A DNA stretch of 64,000 nt. Source: Bermanella sp036960565 (GTDB taxonomy: Bacteria; Pseudomonadota; Gammaproteobacteria; Pseudomonadales; Oceanobacteraceae). The notes under the pieces are model-generated. The model did no database searches and was not told the DNA's origin. It saw only the letters and a program-made list of their open reading frames with translations. Of the stretch, positions 17,725-26,028 are shown one piece after another. How positions within the stretch are numbered: position 1 is the first letter of the stretch; every line of letters starts with the position of its first letter. The position numbers and the translations under genes are program-made. Location of the stretch: NCBI GenBank assembly GCA_036960565.1, contig JBALXQ010000029.1, positions 1 through 64,000 of the forward strand, written 5' to 3'.

Positions 17725-17859
17725 TGGCTAATTTTATGGCTTAAATAGTCGAAAAATAGTCTTTATCTGGCGAATATAGTTACAAAGCCCCTGATAGTCT
17801 AGGTCATATGAGATTGAAATGAATTTATAACAATAACAAATGGCAGTAGGGGCAAGGAA

Positions 17860-18843
17860 ATGAGTGATAAAGGGCACAAGATTGGGGACTACCTTTCCAA
17901 ACAGGAGGTTCAGCACCTTAAGAAAACCAATAATGTTAAAGCCATGGCTTTATTACTGAAAAACTGGTCAATGGCAGCGGCATTATTTGCGTTGGTGGCT
18001 GTGTATCCCAATGTTTTTACAGTCATTGTTGCAGTGGCTTTATTGGGTGGGGTGCAAATGGCCATGGGTGCCTTTTTACATGATTGCTCTCACCGCGCCA
18101 TGTTTAGCAATCAAAAAGTGAATGATGTGATGGGGCATTGGTTTGGGGGGATCCCCATGTTAATTCCCATTACTTTTTATCGCCCTTATCATTTTTTGCA
18201 TCACACAAAAGCGGGCACGGATGACGACCCTGATGTGCAAAATATTAAAAACTATCCGGTGACTAAAGCCAGCATGGGCCGAAAAATTCTACGTGACTTG
18301 TCGGGTGTATCGGGCTTGAAATCCACCATTGGTGTATTGCTTTATGTCTTAACCGGGCGCATTGGTAATGCGGGGGCCATGGGCATTAAAGCGGGTAAGG
18401 CTTCTAATAAAGAAGTGATGAAAACCACTTTTGTGAATTACCGAGATGTATTTATTTTACACGGCGCCGTAGTGACGGGCTTAGTTTGGTTAGGGCATGT
18501 GGAATTATATGCTTTATGGTGGGCCGCGATGATTTTTGCGCAGCCGCTTATATTGCGGGTTCGACAAATAGGTGAGCATGGAGCAATGCCTGAATTGGAA
18601 AGCGAAGACCCTAGGCAAAATACTCGTACTACCTTGGCTAAATGGTGGGAGAAATTTTTCTTTGGCCCTAACTTTATTAACTATCACCTTGAGCACCACT
18701 TAGCAGCAACAGTGCCCTCTTATAATTTACCCAAGCTTAATCATATGCTGCAAAAGAGGGGTTATTTTGATGGTAACGAACAGGCGTTAGTACAAGGGGG
18801 TTATATGGAAGTATTAAGAATTGCTTCCAGTAAGGTGGCATAA
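17860..18843 (+). CDS. Membrane fatty acid desaturase family protein
   Basis: A 327-residue integral membrane di-iron enzyme. All three histidine boxes are present: HDCSH (His74, His78), HFLHH (His111, His114, His115) and HLEHH (His276, His279, His280). Hydrophobic segments flank them near residues 36-70, 95-107, 155-170 and 205-235. Family members insert double bonds into acyl chains or hydroxylate lipids and carotenoids; the exact substrate cannot be read here. AAGGAA lies just before the ATG. It is divergent from the GlxA-type regulator and ends 19 bp before a strong terminator. Confidence 0.88.
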   Translation: MSDKGHKIGDYLSKQEVQHLKKTNNVKAMALLLKNWSMAAALFALVAVYPNVFTVIVAVALLGGVQMAMGAFLHDCSHRAMFSNQKVNDVMGHWFGGIPMLIPITFYRPYHFLHHTKAGTDDDPDVQNIKNYPVTKASMGRKILRDLSGVSGLKSTIGVLLYVLTGRIGNAGAMGIKAGKASNKEVMKTTFVNYRDVFILHGAVVTGLVWLGHVELYALWWAAMIFAQPLILRVRQIGEHGAMPELESEDPRQNTRTTLAKWWEKFFFGPNFINYHLEHHLAATVPSYNLPKLNHMLQKRGYFDGNEQALVQGGYMEVLRIASSKVA

Positions 18844-18862
18844 CTTTAAAAACAGTAAGCAA

Positions 18863-18890
18863 AAAAAAGACAGCCTAGGCTGTCTTTTTT
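18863..18890. terminator. Bidirectional terminator after the desaturase gene
   Basis: A perfect 28-bp palindrome with core GACAGCCTAGGCTGTC, flanked by A6 on the left and T6 on the right. It serves the desaturase transcript and may also stop gcvT-gcvH transcripts arriving from the other side. Confidence 0.9.
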
Positions 18891-19006
18891 AATTGATGGG
18901 GCCAAACCCTAAAATATTGCTCCACGGCTCAGGCATCCTGCTTCGCTCTATCAACTACTTCCATATAGTTGTGCAATTTTAGGATACAGTCCATCCATGG
19001 ACATAG

Positions 19007-19390
19007 TTATTCACATTCAGCTTTGTATTCATCGGCACTTAGTAGCGCTTCCATCTCACTGGCTTCGCTTAATTTAACTTTAAAAAACCAGGCACCGTCA
19101 TAAGGTTCTTCATTGGCGCTTTCTGGAGCATCTACCAAGGCTTCGTTAATTTCAATTACTTCACCAGAAACCGGAGCGTAAATGTCAGAAGCAGCTTTTA
19201 CAGACTCAACGACAGCAATAGCATCGTCTTTATTTATCTCAGTGCCCACTTCAGGCAATTCAATGAATACCACATCACCCAGTGCTTCTTGGGCGAAATC
19301 AGTAATACCTACCGTTACAATGCCGTTGCCTTCATCGCGAATCCACTCGTGAGAAGCAATGTATTTTAGTTCAGCTGGAATTTGAGCCAT
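19007..19390 (-). CDS. gcvH: Glycine cleavage system H protein
   Basis: A 127-residue lipoyl carrier that shuttles the aminomethyl group from GcvP to GcvT and is then reoxidised by the L protein. The lipoyl-lysine is Lys65 in the ESVKAASD motif, and the DFAQEALGDVVFIELP strand is characteristic of the family. The length is normal. It lies downstream of gcvT on the same strand, with a 150-bp intercistronic gap that contains a long stem-loop, so the two are probably co-transcribed with a processing or attenuation step. No lipoate or L-protein gene is in the window. Confidence 0.97.
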   Translation of the reverse strand: MAQIPAELKYIASHEWIRDEGNGIVTVGITDFAQEALGDVVFIELPEVGTEINKDDAIAVVESVKAASDIYAPVSGEVIEINEALVDAPESANEEPYDGAWFFKVKLSEASEMEALLSADEYKAECE

Positions 19391-19465
19391 TTTCTTTCCT
19401 TTAATTTTCTTTTGCAGCCGTAGAAACAGGATGCAAATATTTTAAATTATCTAGTGGTTATAACG

Positions 19466-19514
19466 CACGCTGTGAGCCTCGATAAACGTATTATTTATTG
19501 AGGCTCACGGCGTG
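19466..19514 (-). other. Long intercistronic stem-loop between gcvT and gcvH
   Basis: CACGCTGTGAGCCTC (19466-19480) pairs with GAGGCTCACGGCGTG (19500-19514) over 15 bp, with one G-U-type position and a 19-nt loop. No T-tract follows on the minus strand, so it is more likely an mRNA stabiliser or processing site than a terminator. Confidence 0.7.
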
Positions 19515-19540
19515 AAAATCTTAAACTGGAAACGCTTGAA

Positions 19541-20632
19541 CTATTTGTAAACTTTCTGTCCATTTCGTACAAATGGCATGCTGACCATACGTACAGGTAC
19601 CGCTTTACCACGCATATCAACCGCACACTCAGTGCCTGCATCGACAGGTACACGAGCCATAGCGATGGATTGTTGCAAAGTCGGGCTAAAGGTACCAGAG
19701 GTGATTTCACCCTGTTTGTCACTGGTGGTGAAAATAACCTTTTGATGGCCACGCATAACTCCGCGTGTTTCTAGTACTAGACCCACCATCTTGTATTCAA
19801 CACCATTGGCTTTTTCTTCTAGTAAAGCCGCTTTTCCAATAAAGTCACGTTCATCTTTAAGCGCAAGGGTCCAACCCATGTTGGCCTGCCATGGAGAGAT
19901 GGTTTCATCCATGTCGTTGCCGTAAAGATTCATGCCCGCTTCTAAGCGAAGCGTGTCACGGGCACCAAGACCAGCTGGCTTCACTTCATTTTCTAATAAA
20001 GCATTCCAAACGCCTTGTACTTCATCGCTTGGAATCATAATTTCTAGGCCATCTTCTCCTGTGTAGCCAGTACGGCCAATGAACCAACCATCACAAGGTA
20101 AACCTTGAAAAATGGATAGTTTATCGATGGTGTTAGCTATTTTTTCGCTAACTGCTTTTTTGGCTTTCTCAATGGCTTGAGGCCCTTGAACAGCAATCAT
20201 GGCCAGTTCAGGTTGTTCGGTTAAAGAGACATCGAATTTTGCCGATTGTTGATCCATCCAAGCTAGATCTTTGTCACGGGTGGCACAGTTAACCACGACA
20301 CGATATCCGCCTAGGGCATCTGCACGATAAACGATTAAATCATCAATCACGCCACCCTGGTCATTTAGCATGCCGCTGTATAGAGCTTTGCCTTCTTCGG
20401 CCAACTTGGCGACATCGTTAGCCAATAGGTATTGAAGGTAGGCTTTGGCATCGGAACCGGTAACATCAACTACGGTCATGTGGCTAACATCAAACATGCC
20501 TGCGTCTTCGCGTACAAGGGCGTGTTCTTTGATTTGAGATCCGTAATGGATGGGCATGTCCCAACCGCCAAAATCAACGATTTTAGCGGCGGCTTCTAGA
20601 TGTGCGTCGTATAAAGCAGTGCGTTGGCCCAT
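19541..20632 (-). CDS. gcvT: Glycine cleavage system aminomethyltransferase, T protein
   Basis: A 363-residue T protein that transfers the methylene group from the H protein to tetrahydrofolate and releases ammonia. The N-terminal YDAHLEAAAKIVDFGGWDMPIHYG segment (split around residues 8-31) and the MFDVSHM motif are family hallmarks. The ARDTLRLEAGMNLYG segment near residues 236-250 and the GEITSGTFSPTLQ segment near the C-terminus are also typical. The start is the ATG at 20632. It is first in the gcvT-gcvH unit, with a TATAAT-bearing promoter 45 bp upstream. Confidence 0.97.
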   Translation of the reverse strand: MGQRTALYDAHLEAAAKIVDFGGWDMPIHYGSQIKEHALVREDAGMFDVSHMTVVDVTGSDAKAYLQYLLANDVAKLAEEGKALYSGMLNDQGGVIDDLIVYRADALGGYRVVVNCATRDKDLAWMDQQSAKFDVSLTEQPELAMIAVQGPQAIEKAKKAVSEKIANTIDKLSIFQGLPCDGWFIGRTGYTGEDGLEIMIPSDEVQGVWNALLENEVKPAGLGARDTLRLEAGMNLYGNDMDETISPWQANMGWTLALKDERDFIGKAALLEEKANGVEYKMVGLVLETRGVMRGHQKVIFTTSDKQGEITSGTFSPTLQQSIAMARVPVDAGTECAVDMRGKAVPVRMVSMPFVRNGQKVYK

Positions 20633-20660
20633 GGATCTTGGCTCCAGCTTAATGTTTAAG

Positions 20661-20880
20661 TAATAAAAAGGTCGGCATTATACCTATGCTGCATAAAAAG
20701 CGAAATTGCAGATCATTCAACTCAGCATGAACCATACGTTAAGAGCCTTTATTCCTAGGTATTGATCATTGCCTCTAAAAAGGTCGGCGCCGTTTGGCTG
20801 GCCTATTCAAATTAAACGCGAAATTTCTGATCACTCAATCCACGAAGAAGTAACTGCTAAGTTAAAGCGTTAAAAACTAG
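20661..20880. repeat. Imperfect tandem duplication upstream of gcvT
   Basis: Two related blocks follow each other. AAAAAGGTCGGC occurs at 20665-20676 and again at 20777-20788. The 24-bp segment starting GCGAAATT at 20700 recurs at 20818 with five mismatches. The offsets are 112 and 118 bp, so the copies have diverged by indels. This covers most of the 349-bp gap 20633-20981, which has no gene. Confidence 0.6.
20677..20705 (-). promoter_or_regulatory. Possible gcvT promoter
   Basis: A perfect TATAAT on the minus strand (complement of 20677-20682) lies 45 bp before the gcvT ATG. At 17-bp spacing the upstream hexamer is TTTCGC (complement of 20700-20705), a poor -35 match, which would fit activator-dependent transcription. 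It lies inside the proximal copy of the duplication. Confidence 0.5.
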
Positions 20881-20981
20881 AAGATGGGGTAGGCGTGTAG
20901 TTCAGCTATATTTGGCTTAGGCTTGGGTATTAAGCGACAAGATAGGGCCTGCCACAAGGTGATTATTGGCTACGCAGACTG

Positions 20982-21821
20982 TTATGGGGTATTCCAGCGT
21001 CCAATGCCGCCGGTGCGCTGAATAAAGCCGGTGGCATAACCTGTGGTACTAGATGAGGTGTCGGTGACATTTAAATTGGTAGTAGTAGGAACATTTAAGA
21101 AAAAGCCCTGGGTAGCGGTTTGCATCTCAGTGCCAGAGCTGGTGTCCCAGTTGGTGTCTGTTTTTTGAAAAGATAGGAAAAAGTCGGCGGTGCCGCCATT
21201 GGCTTCAGTGCCTGCTACATCGAGGCTCTTGATATTGGCCAGAGAGACACAATCGGTGCCATCAGTACAGGTGCCGGCGCTATCACCTATATAGGTGGCG
21301 CGAGTATCAGTTTTTGTACCTGACGCAGTACTAAAAAGAGAGGCTACTTGATCATTGATGGTCATATCAATGTTGCCCGAGAAGCTGGTGATATCCATTT
21401 GTAATAGGCCTTTGGCCTCTTCAGCGCCAAACCTGAAACCCACAACATTATTGCTGGCGTCGGTAGCCCACTCTAAATAGGGGTTAATAAAGGTGAATTC
21501 TTTAATAGGATCGACAGCATCGGTTGTATCTATGTAACCGAGGGAAAAATTGCTGGCTACGATATCGGTGCCGCCTAAAACCAGGTCGTCGGCATTGGCC
21601 TGAATTTCAACATCCTGGCCAAATGTTAAACGACTGTACTGAACATCACTGTCGCCAGTGGTGCTGCCGTCGCCCACGAGACTGTCCAAGCGCATGTAGG
21701 CCTGACCCACTGTGGCTTCTAGGGCATCGTCGTTCATGGCTTGCAGTTCTGCAGCTGCCTGATTGGCGCAGCTGAATACAGAAAAAAGCACAAGACTGTT
21801 AAGTAAATTTGGCTTATTCAT
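20982..21821 (-). CDS. Exported protein of unknown function with DUF6160-like N-terminus
   Basis: A 279-residue exported protein. Residues 1-24 are a signal peptide ending in AAA-E. The mature N-terminus has LQAMNDDALEATVGQAYM, a motif seen at the start of many gammaproteobacterial surface or pilus-associated proteins (DUF6160/FilA-like); this link is from memory. The rest is rich in Thr, Ser, Asp and Gly with short alternating beta strands, no catalytic motif and one Cys pair (CTDGTDC). The composition suggests a beta-rich surface protein. It is separated from gcvT by the duplicated region and is probably monocistronic. Function is not known. Confidence 0.6.
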   Translation of the reverse strand: MNKPNLLNSLVLFSVFSCANQAAAELQAMNDDALEATVGQAYMRLDSLVGDGSTTGDSDVQYSRLTFGQDVEIQANADDLVLGGTDIVASNFSLGYIDTTDAVDPIKEFTFINPYLEWATDASNNVVGFRFGAEEAKGLLQMDITSFSGNIDMTINDQVASLFSTASGTKTDTRATYIGDSAGTCTDGTDCVSLANIKSLDVAGTEANGGTADFFLSFQKTDTNWDTSSGTEMQTATQGFFLNVPTTTNLNVTDTSSSTTGYATGFIQRTGGIGRWNTP

Positions 21822-22121
21822 GGATTTTATTATTTTTATTCCAGTTTTTCAGGCCATTGAATTCTAAAGAATTTTGGTGCAGGCAGAATAGCCCATAGGT
21901 TAGATGTGTCAAAGTGTTACAGAAGGTTTTTTTATTGTTACAGGGTGTTAACAGTACGTGTGTCGCACAAATAAAAAATTAAAGCGTACTTTTGTACTAG
22001 AAATGTGGGTAAAGACAAGATAAGCGCAACAAGTTAGGACACGAAGTGCACTATTTGGTTCCATAAATGTAGGCTGGAGTAGTATCTCTTCTTATTATAA
22101 CGGTGGTAGGCGTAGCGGGTC
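21822..22121. promoter_or_regulatory. Intergenic region before the exported-protein gene
   Basis: 300 bp between two minus-strand genes. The part next to 21821 should carry the promoter of the exported-protein gene. I see no repeat, terminator or unambiguous promoter. Confidence 0.4.
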
Positions 22122-22487
22122 TTAATCTAACGGTAGCTTTACAGCATCCTTAATGGAGGCCAATAAGGTATCCATAGCCAGAGGCATGGCATTTAACTCC
22201 TGGCTTATATCAGCTTGATCGTTTTTAAGTTTAGCATCCAAATCAATGCATAATTGAGATAGCTCGTCCGCAGCTAAATTGGCGGTTACCCCTTTAAGGG
22301 CGTGGTTAATCTCGTTGACGGCTTTTTGATCCTGATTTTTGGCCGCGTTCAGTAAATTGTTCACATCCTGGCTATGATTTTCGCTGAACATACCTAGCAG
22401 GCGCACCAGCAAGTTTTTTTTCCCACCCAACTGTGAAAGGGCCATCTTAATATTTAAGCCGGGTAATCGATCAGGCCAGTCTGTCAC
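22122..22487 (-). CDS. Hpt (histidine phosphotransfer) domain protein
   Basis: A 121-residue stand-alone phosphotransfer protein, all alpha-helical. The phospho-accepting histidine is His62 in the HALKGVTANL motif, the canonical Hpt signature; Gly and the following hydrophobic positions are conserved. Such proteins relay phosphate between hybrid kinases and response regulators. No kinase or regulator is adjacent, so its partners are elsewhere. It starts at GTG 22487 with AAGGAG six bases upstream, a strong ribosome site. It is divergent from recC. Confidence 0.9.
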   Translation of the reverse strand: MTDWPDRLPGLNIKMALSQLGGKKNLLVRLLGMFSENHSQDVNNLLNAAKNQDQKAVNEINHALKGVTANLAADELSQLCIDLDAKLKNDQADISQELNAMPLAMDTLLASIKDAVKLPLD

Positions 22488-22689
22488 TGTTAGCTCCTTG
22501 CACTTTTGGGCGTTATTCCATTAATTTGGCAGTATGTACTTTACCTAAATAAGTTTGGTTCACCGTCAAGGGAAGTCAAATAGATAGCTTAATTGTTTAC
22601 CGCAAAGAGGTCAGTGTTACTGGTGTTTTGATCCCCCTTGATTTCTAATAGGCTCCTGCCCGAATAACCCTGTAAGGTCCTCTTTTTAC

Positions 22690-25600
22690 GTGTTCAATTT
22701 ATATCAATCTAACAAGGTCGAAGCCCTGTTTACTCAGTTAGTGACGTTATTACTAAGTGAAGAGGTTAGCCCACTGCAAACCCAAACTATTGTAGTGGAA
22801 AACCCAGGCTTGGCTCACTGGCTGAAAATGCAGCTAGCCAACACGCTAGGGCTGGCGGCTAATATAGAATTCCCCATGCCTTCTCGCTTCTTTTGGCAGG
22901 TTCAGCGCAGTGTGATGCCTGACTTGGCACAGGAATCGGTTTATCAAAAAGACAGCCTAAGCTGGCTGATTTTTGAATGCTTGCAAGATGCTGAGTTATT
23001 GGCGCGCTCTGAATTTCAGTTGATTGAACATTTTTTAAAGCAGTCGGAGCAATCGCCCCAATCTGTCGCTCTGCGCCAGTATCGCTTGGCAGTCACCATT
23101 AGTGACTTATACGATCAATACTTAGTCTATCGCCCCGATTGGATTGCCAACTGGGAAGCGCAAATTTATGAAGTGGACGGTCAGCCGCTGGGCGATCAAA
23201 AGTGGCAGGGGCTATTGTGGTTCGAGTTACGCAGCATTATTAAAGCTAAGAATTTACCTTTGTCACACCGAGCTAATATGCTTGACGATTTTTTACAGCA
23301 TTTGGCCGAGCCTTCTCAACAAGCCCACAGCGCTTTACCCAATCAAGTTATTTTCTTTGGTTTTACGACCTTGCCGAAACATCAGTTGGATAGTTTGTCG
23401 GTACTGAGTGCACACATGGATATTCATTTATTAACGCCCAACCCATGTCAGCACTATTGGGGAGATGTCTTGGATGAAGCCACTCAAGCCAGACTGCGTT
23501 TAAAAGGCAAAGATATATTACTGGCGGATGCCGGTAATGATTTATTGGCATCATTGGGGAGTATGGGGCAAGACTATCAACGTCTATTATTGGATGTGCC
23601 TCACATACAAGAGCAATCGTCTTTTTACGAAGAACCTGTTGGAGAAACTGCGCAAAATTTGTTGCAAAGTATTCAAGGGCAAATATTAAACTTAAGCCAA
23701 GGACAGGCAACAAACGATACCTTTGATAATCGTATTGATAGGGACGATAAAAGTTTACAAGTGGTAGGTTGTCACAGCCCCATGCGCGAAGTAGAAGTGC
23801 TGCACGACCATTTATTAGACTTGTTAAACACTCAATCACAAAGTTCAACTCACAATCTGAAGCCACAAGATATTGTGGTGATGATTCCAGACGTGGCCAG
23901 CTACGCGCCATTTATAGATGCCGTTTTTAATTCTCGCCCCGCCCAACACAGCATTCCCTATTCTATATCCGATAGGCCTTTACAAGCCGAGCACCCATTA
24001 CTTAACGCATTTTTATTGCTATTAAATATGCCCAATACGCGCATGGGGTTAAGTGAGGTATTGGCTTTGCTGGAAATGCCTGCTATCTACAAAAAATATG
24101 GCTTAAAAGAACATCAATTAAAACCGTTAAGCAATTGGCTTATTGAAGCAGGCGTTCGTTGGGGATTTGATGCGACTCATAGAGCACAACAGGACTTACC
24201 GGCCTGGCAAGAAAATAGCTGGTTGTATGGTTTTAAGCGATTGCTAATGGGTTATGCCATGAATTCATCCCAGACTGTTTTAGGCATAGTACCAGTGGCC
24301 AATGTAGAAGGTTTGGAGGCTGCTTTATTGGGGCCATTAATGAAATTTGTAAATGACTTGCACCAGTTTAGTATTGAAAGCACTCAGGCAAGATGTGCGC
24401 AAAACTGGAGCTTATTCATTCATGAAATGCTGCAAAATTATTTCGAAGTAGATGATGAAGAACGCAACATTCTAGAGCAAGTATCCCTCACCCTTGAAAA
24501 CTGGAATGGCCATGTACAAAGTGTCTTTTATGAAAAAGAAATAGAATATTCGGTGCTGGTGGATGGCCTTTCTCAAGGCTTACAGAAAACAGCAGGTAGT
24601 CAGCACTTTATGGTGGGTAAGGTAAACTTTTGTACATTGTTACCTATGCGCAGCATCCCTTTCAAAGTGGTGGCGGTATTGGGGCTTAATGATCAAGATT
24701 ATCCTAGGTCGGTCACCCCCAGCAGTTTAGATTTAATGCATAGTCGTAAACGATTGGGTGACAGAAGCCGTCGAGACGAAGACAGGTATTTGTTTCTCGA
24801 AGCCATGTTATCGGCAAGGCAATCCCTTTGGTTGAGTTATCGCAGCAAGAGCCAGCAAAACGATGAACCTTTAACGCCCTCTGTGGTGTTGGCTGAATTA
24901 ATCGATTATGTGCAGGCTAACTTTAATTTCTCCACTAAAGAACACAGTGAACTGCTTATTCAGCACCCGTTGCAAGCCTTTAACCCAAGGTATTATCAGG
25001 ACGACTCTTCTTTATTTAGTTATAACGCCGATTGGCTAGCGGTGCATGATAAGCCTGCAGACACTCCGCTTGAAGATGATGAGGTGGGCCTTCAAATTAG
25101 TGCCGCCAACCTCAAACAAAGTAATGAAATATTAATAGATGATTTGATTCAGTTTTATCTTCACCCGGCTAAATATTATTTAAGTCGGGTTTTAAAGGTT
25201 CATCTGTTTTTTGAAAGTGACGTACTTGAAGATGACGAGCCCTTTGCTCTGGATTTTTTGCAGCAGTATCAAATTAAGCAAGACGTGATTAGCAATTTTA
25301 TCAATAACGAAGCTAATCAAGATGACAACGTAATCTACACAGAAGGGATGGCTGCCTTTGGTGAAATTGGTGAGCGACAATGGAAAAAAATAAGAGCCAG
25401 CATAGATCCAGTTTTACAGCACTGTGAAGATTACATGCAAGACAGGGTTGTTACGCCAATAGAGGTGAACATAAACTTCGCTTTAAAAGGTGAAGAAGGG
25501 ACCACAGCGCTCATGGGGTGGCAAAAAAATGTATACGGGAAAAACCTAGTTAAAGTGGTACCTAGCAAGCTTAAATCTAAAACGGTTATACCTGCTCTTA

Positions 25601-26028
25601 TTGAACATGCAAGCTTGTGTGCTCAGGGCTTAGGCAGCCAGTGTGTTGTTATTTGTCAGGATTATTTACTTACTTTTAAAACTATCCCCCAAGAAAAAGC
25701 TTTGGGCTATTTACAAGAATTAATATTGCATTATAAGCAGGGGCAGATAGCGCCGTTGGCATTGCTGCCACAAACTGCCTGGCAACTTTATAATCCTGTT
25801 CACCTAAAAGAGAAGGCGGGTGCCTTACTGGATAATCGTTTAAAAGAAGCTCAAAAAAGTTTCTATGGCTCCCCGCCCCCTTTTGGTCAGGAAGGGGAGT
25901 GTGATGATTTAAACGTACGTCGTTGCTTTAATCAGTTAAAAGATATTCCGCCTCAAACCCATGAACTCTCCAAAGTGCTTTATGATATTTGGCACACAGA
26001 TAAACTTATGGAGGTAACACCTGTATGA
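22690..26028 (+). CDS. recC: Exodeoxyribonuclease V subunit gamma, RecC
   Basis: RecC subunit of RecBCD, 1112 residues. RecBCD unwinds and degrades double-strand DNA ends until it meets Chi, and RecC forms the Chi-scanning channel. The start FNLYQSNKVEALFTQL is typical, as are the PSRFFWQVQ segment in the helicase-like domain and the DDRSRRDEDRYLFLEA-like stretch (GDRSRRDEDRYLFLEA here) near residue 695. RecC has no working ATPase site, as expected. It starts at GTG 22690; the purine stretch upstream is distant. It overlaps recB by 4 bp (ATGA), showing translational coupling. recC precedes recB as in enterics, but without an intervening protease gene. Confidence 0.95.
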   Translation: MFNLYQSNKVEALFTQLVTLLLSEEVSPLQTQTIVVENPGLAHWLKMQLANTLGLAANIEFPMPSRFFWQVQRSVMPDLAQESVYQKDSLSWLIFECLQDAELLARSEFQLIEHFLKQSEQSPQSVALRQYRLAVTISDLYDQYLVYRPDWIANWEAQIYEVDGQPLGDQKWQGLLWFELRSIIKAKNLPLSHRANMLDDFLQHLAEPSQQAHSALPNQVIFFGFTTLPKHQLDSLSVLSAHMDIHLLTPNPCQHYWGDVLDEATQARLRLKGKDILLADAGNDLLASLGSMGQDYQRLLLDVPHIQEQSSFYEEPVGETAQNLLQSIQGQILNLSQGQATNDTFDNRIDRDDKSLQVVGCHSPMREVEVLHDHLLDLLNTQSQSSTHNLKPQDIVVMIPDVASYAPFIDAVFNSRPAQHSIPYSISDRPLQAEHPLLNAFLLLLNMPNTRMGLSEVLALLEMPAIYKKYGLKEHQLKPLSNWLIEAGVRWGFDATHRAQQDLPAWQENSWLYGFKRLLMGYAMNSSQTVLGIVPVANVEGLEAALLGPLMKFVNDLHQFSIESTQARCAQNWSLFIHEMLQNYFEVDDEERNILEQVSLTLENWNGHVQSVFYEKEIEYSVLVDGLSQGLQKTAGSQHFMVGKVNFCTLLPMRSIPFKVVAVLGLNDQDYPRSVTPSSLDLMHSRKRLGDRSRRDEDRYLFLEAMLSARQSLWLSYRSKSQQNDEPLTPSVVLAELIDYVQANFNFSTKEHSELLIQHPLQAFNPRYYQDDSSLFSYNADWLAVHDKPADTPLEDDEVGLQISAANLKQSNEILIDDLIQFYLHPAKYYLSRVLKVHLFFESDVLEDDEPFALDFLQQYQIKQDVISNFINNEANQDDNVIYTEGMAAFGEIGERQWKKIRASIDPVLQHCEDYMQDRVVTPIEVNINFALKGEEGTTALMGWQKNVYGKNLVKVVPSKLKSKTVIPALIEHASLCAQGLGSQCVVICQDYLLTFKTIPQEKALGYLQELILHYKQGQIAPLALLPQTAWQLYNPVHLKEKAGALLDNRLKEAQKSFYGSPPPFGQEGECDDLNVRRCFNQLKDIPPQTHELSKVLYDIWHTDKLMEVTPV

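Noticed and set aside
20633..20981. Glycine riboswitch upstream of gcvT
   Set aside because: The tandem layout is suggestive, but the conserved glycine aptamer core is not seen on the minus strand. The duplication is reported as such instead.
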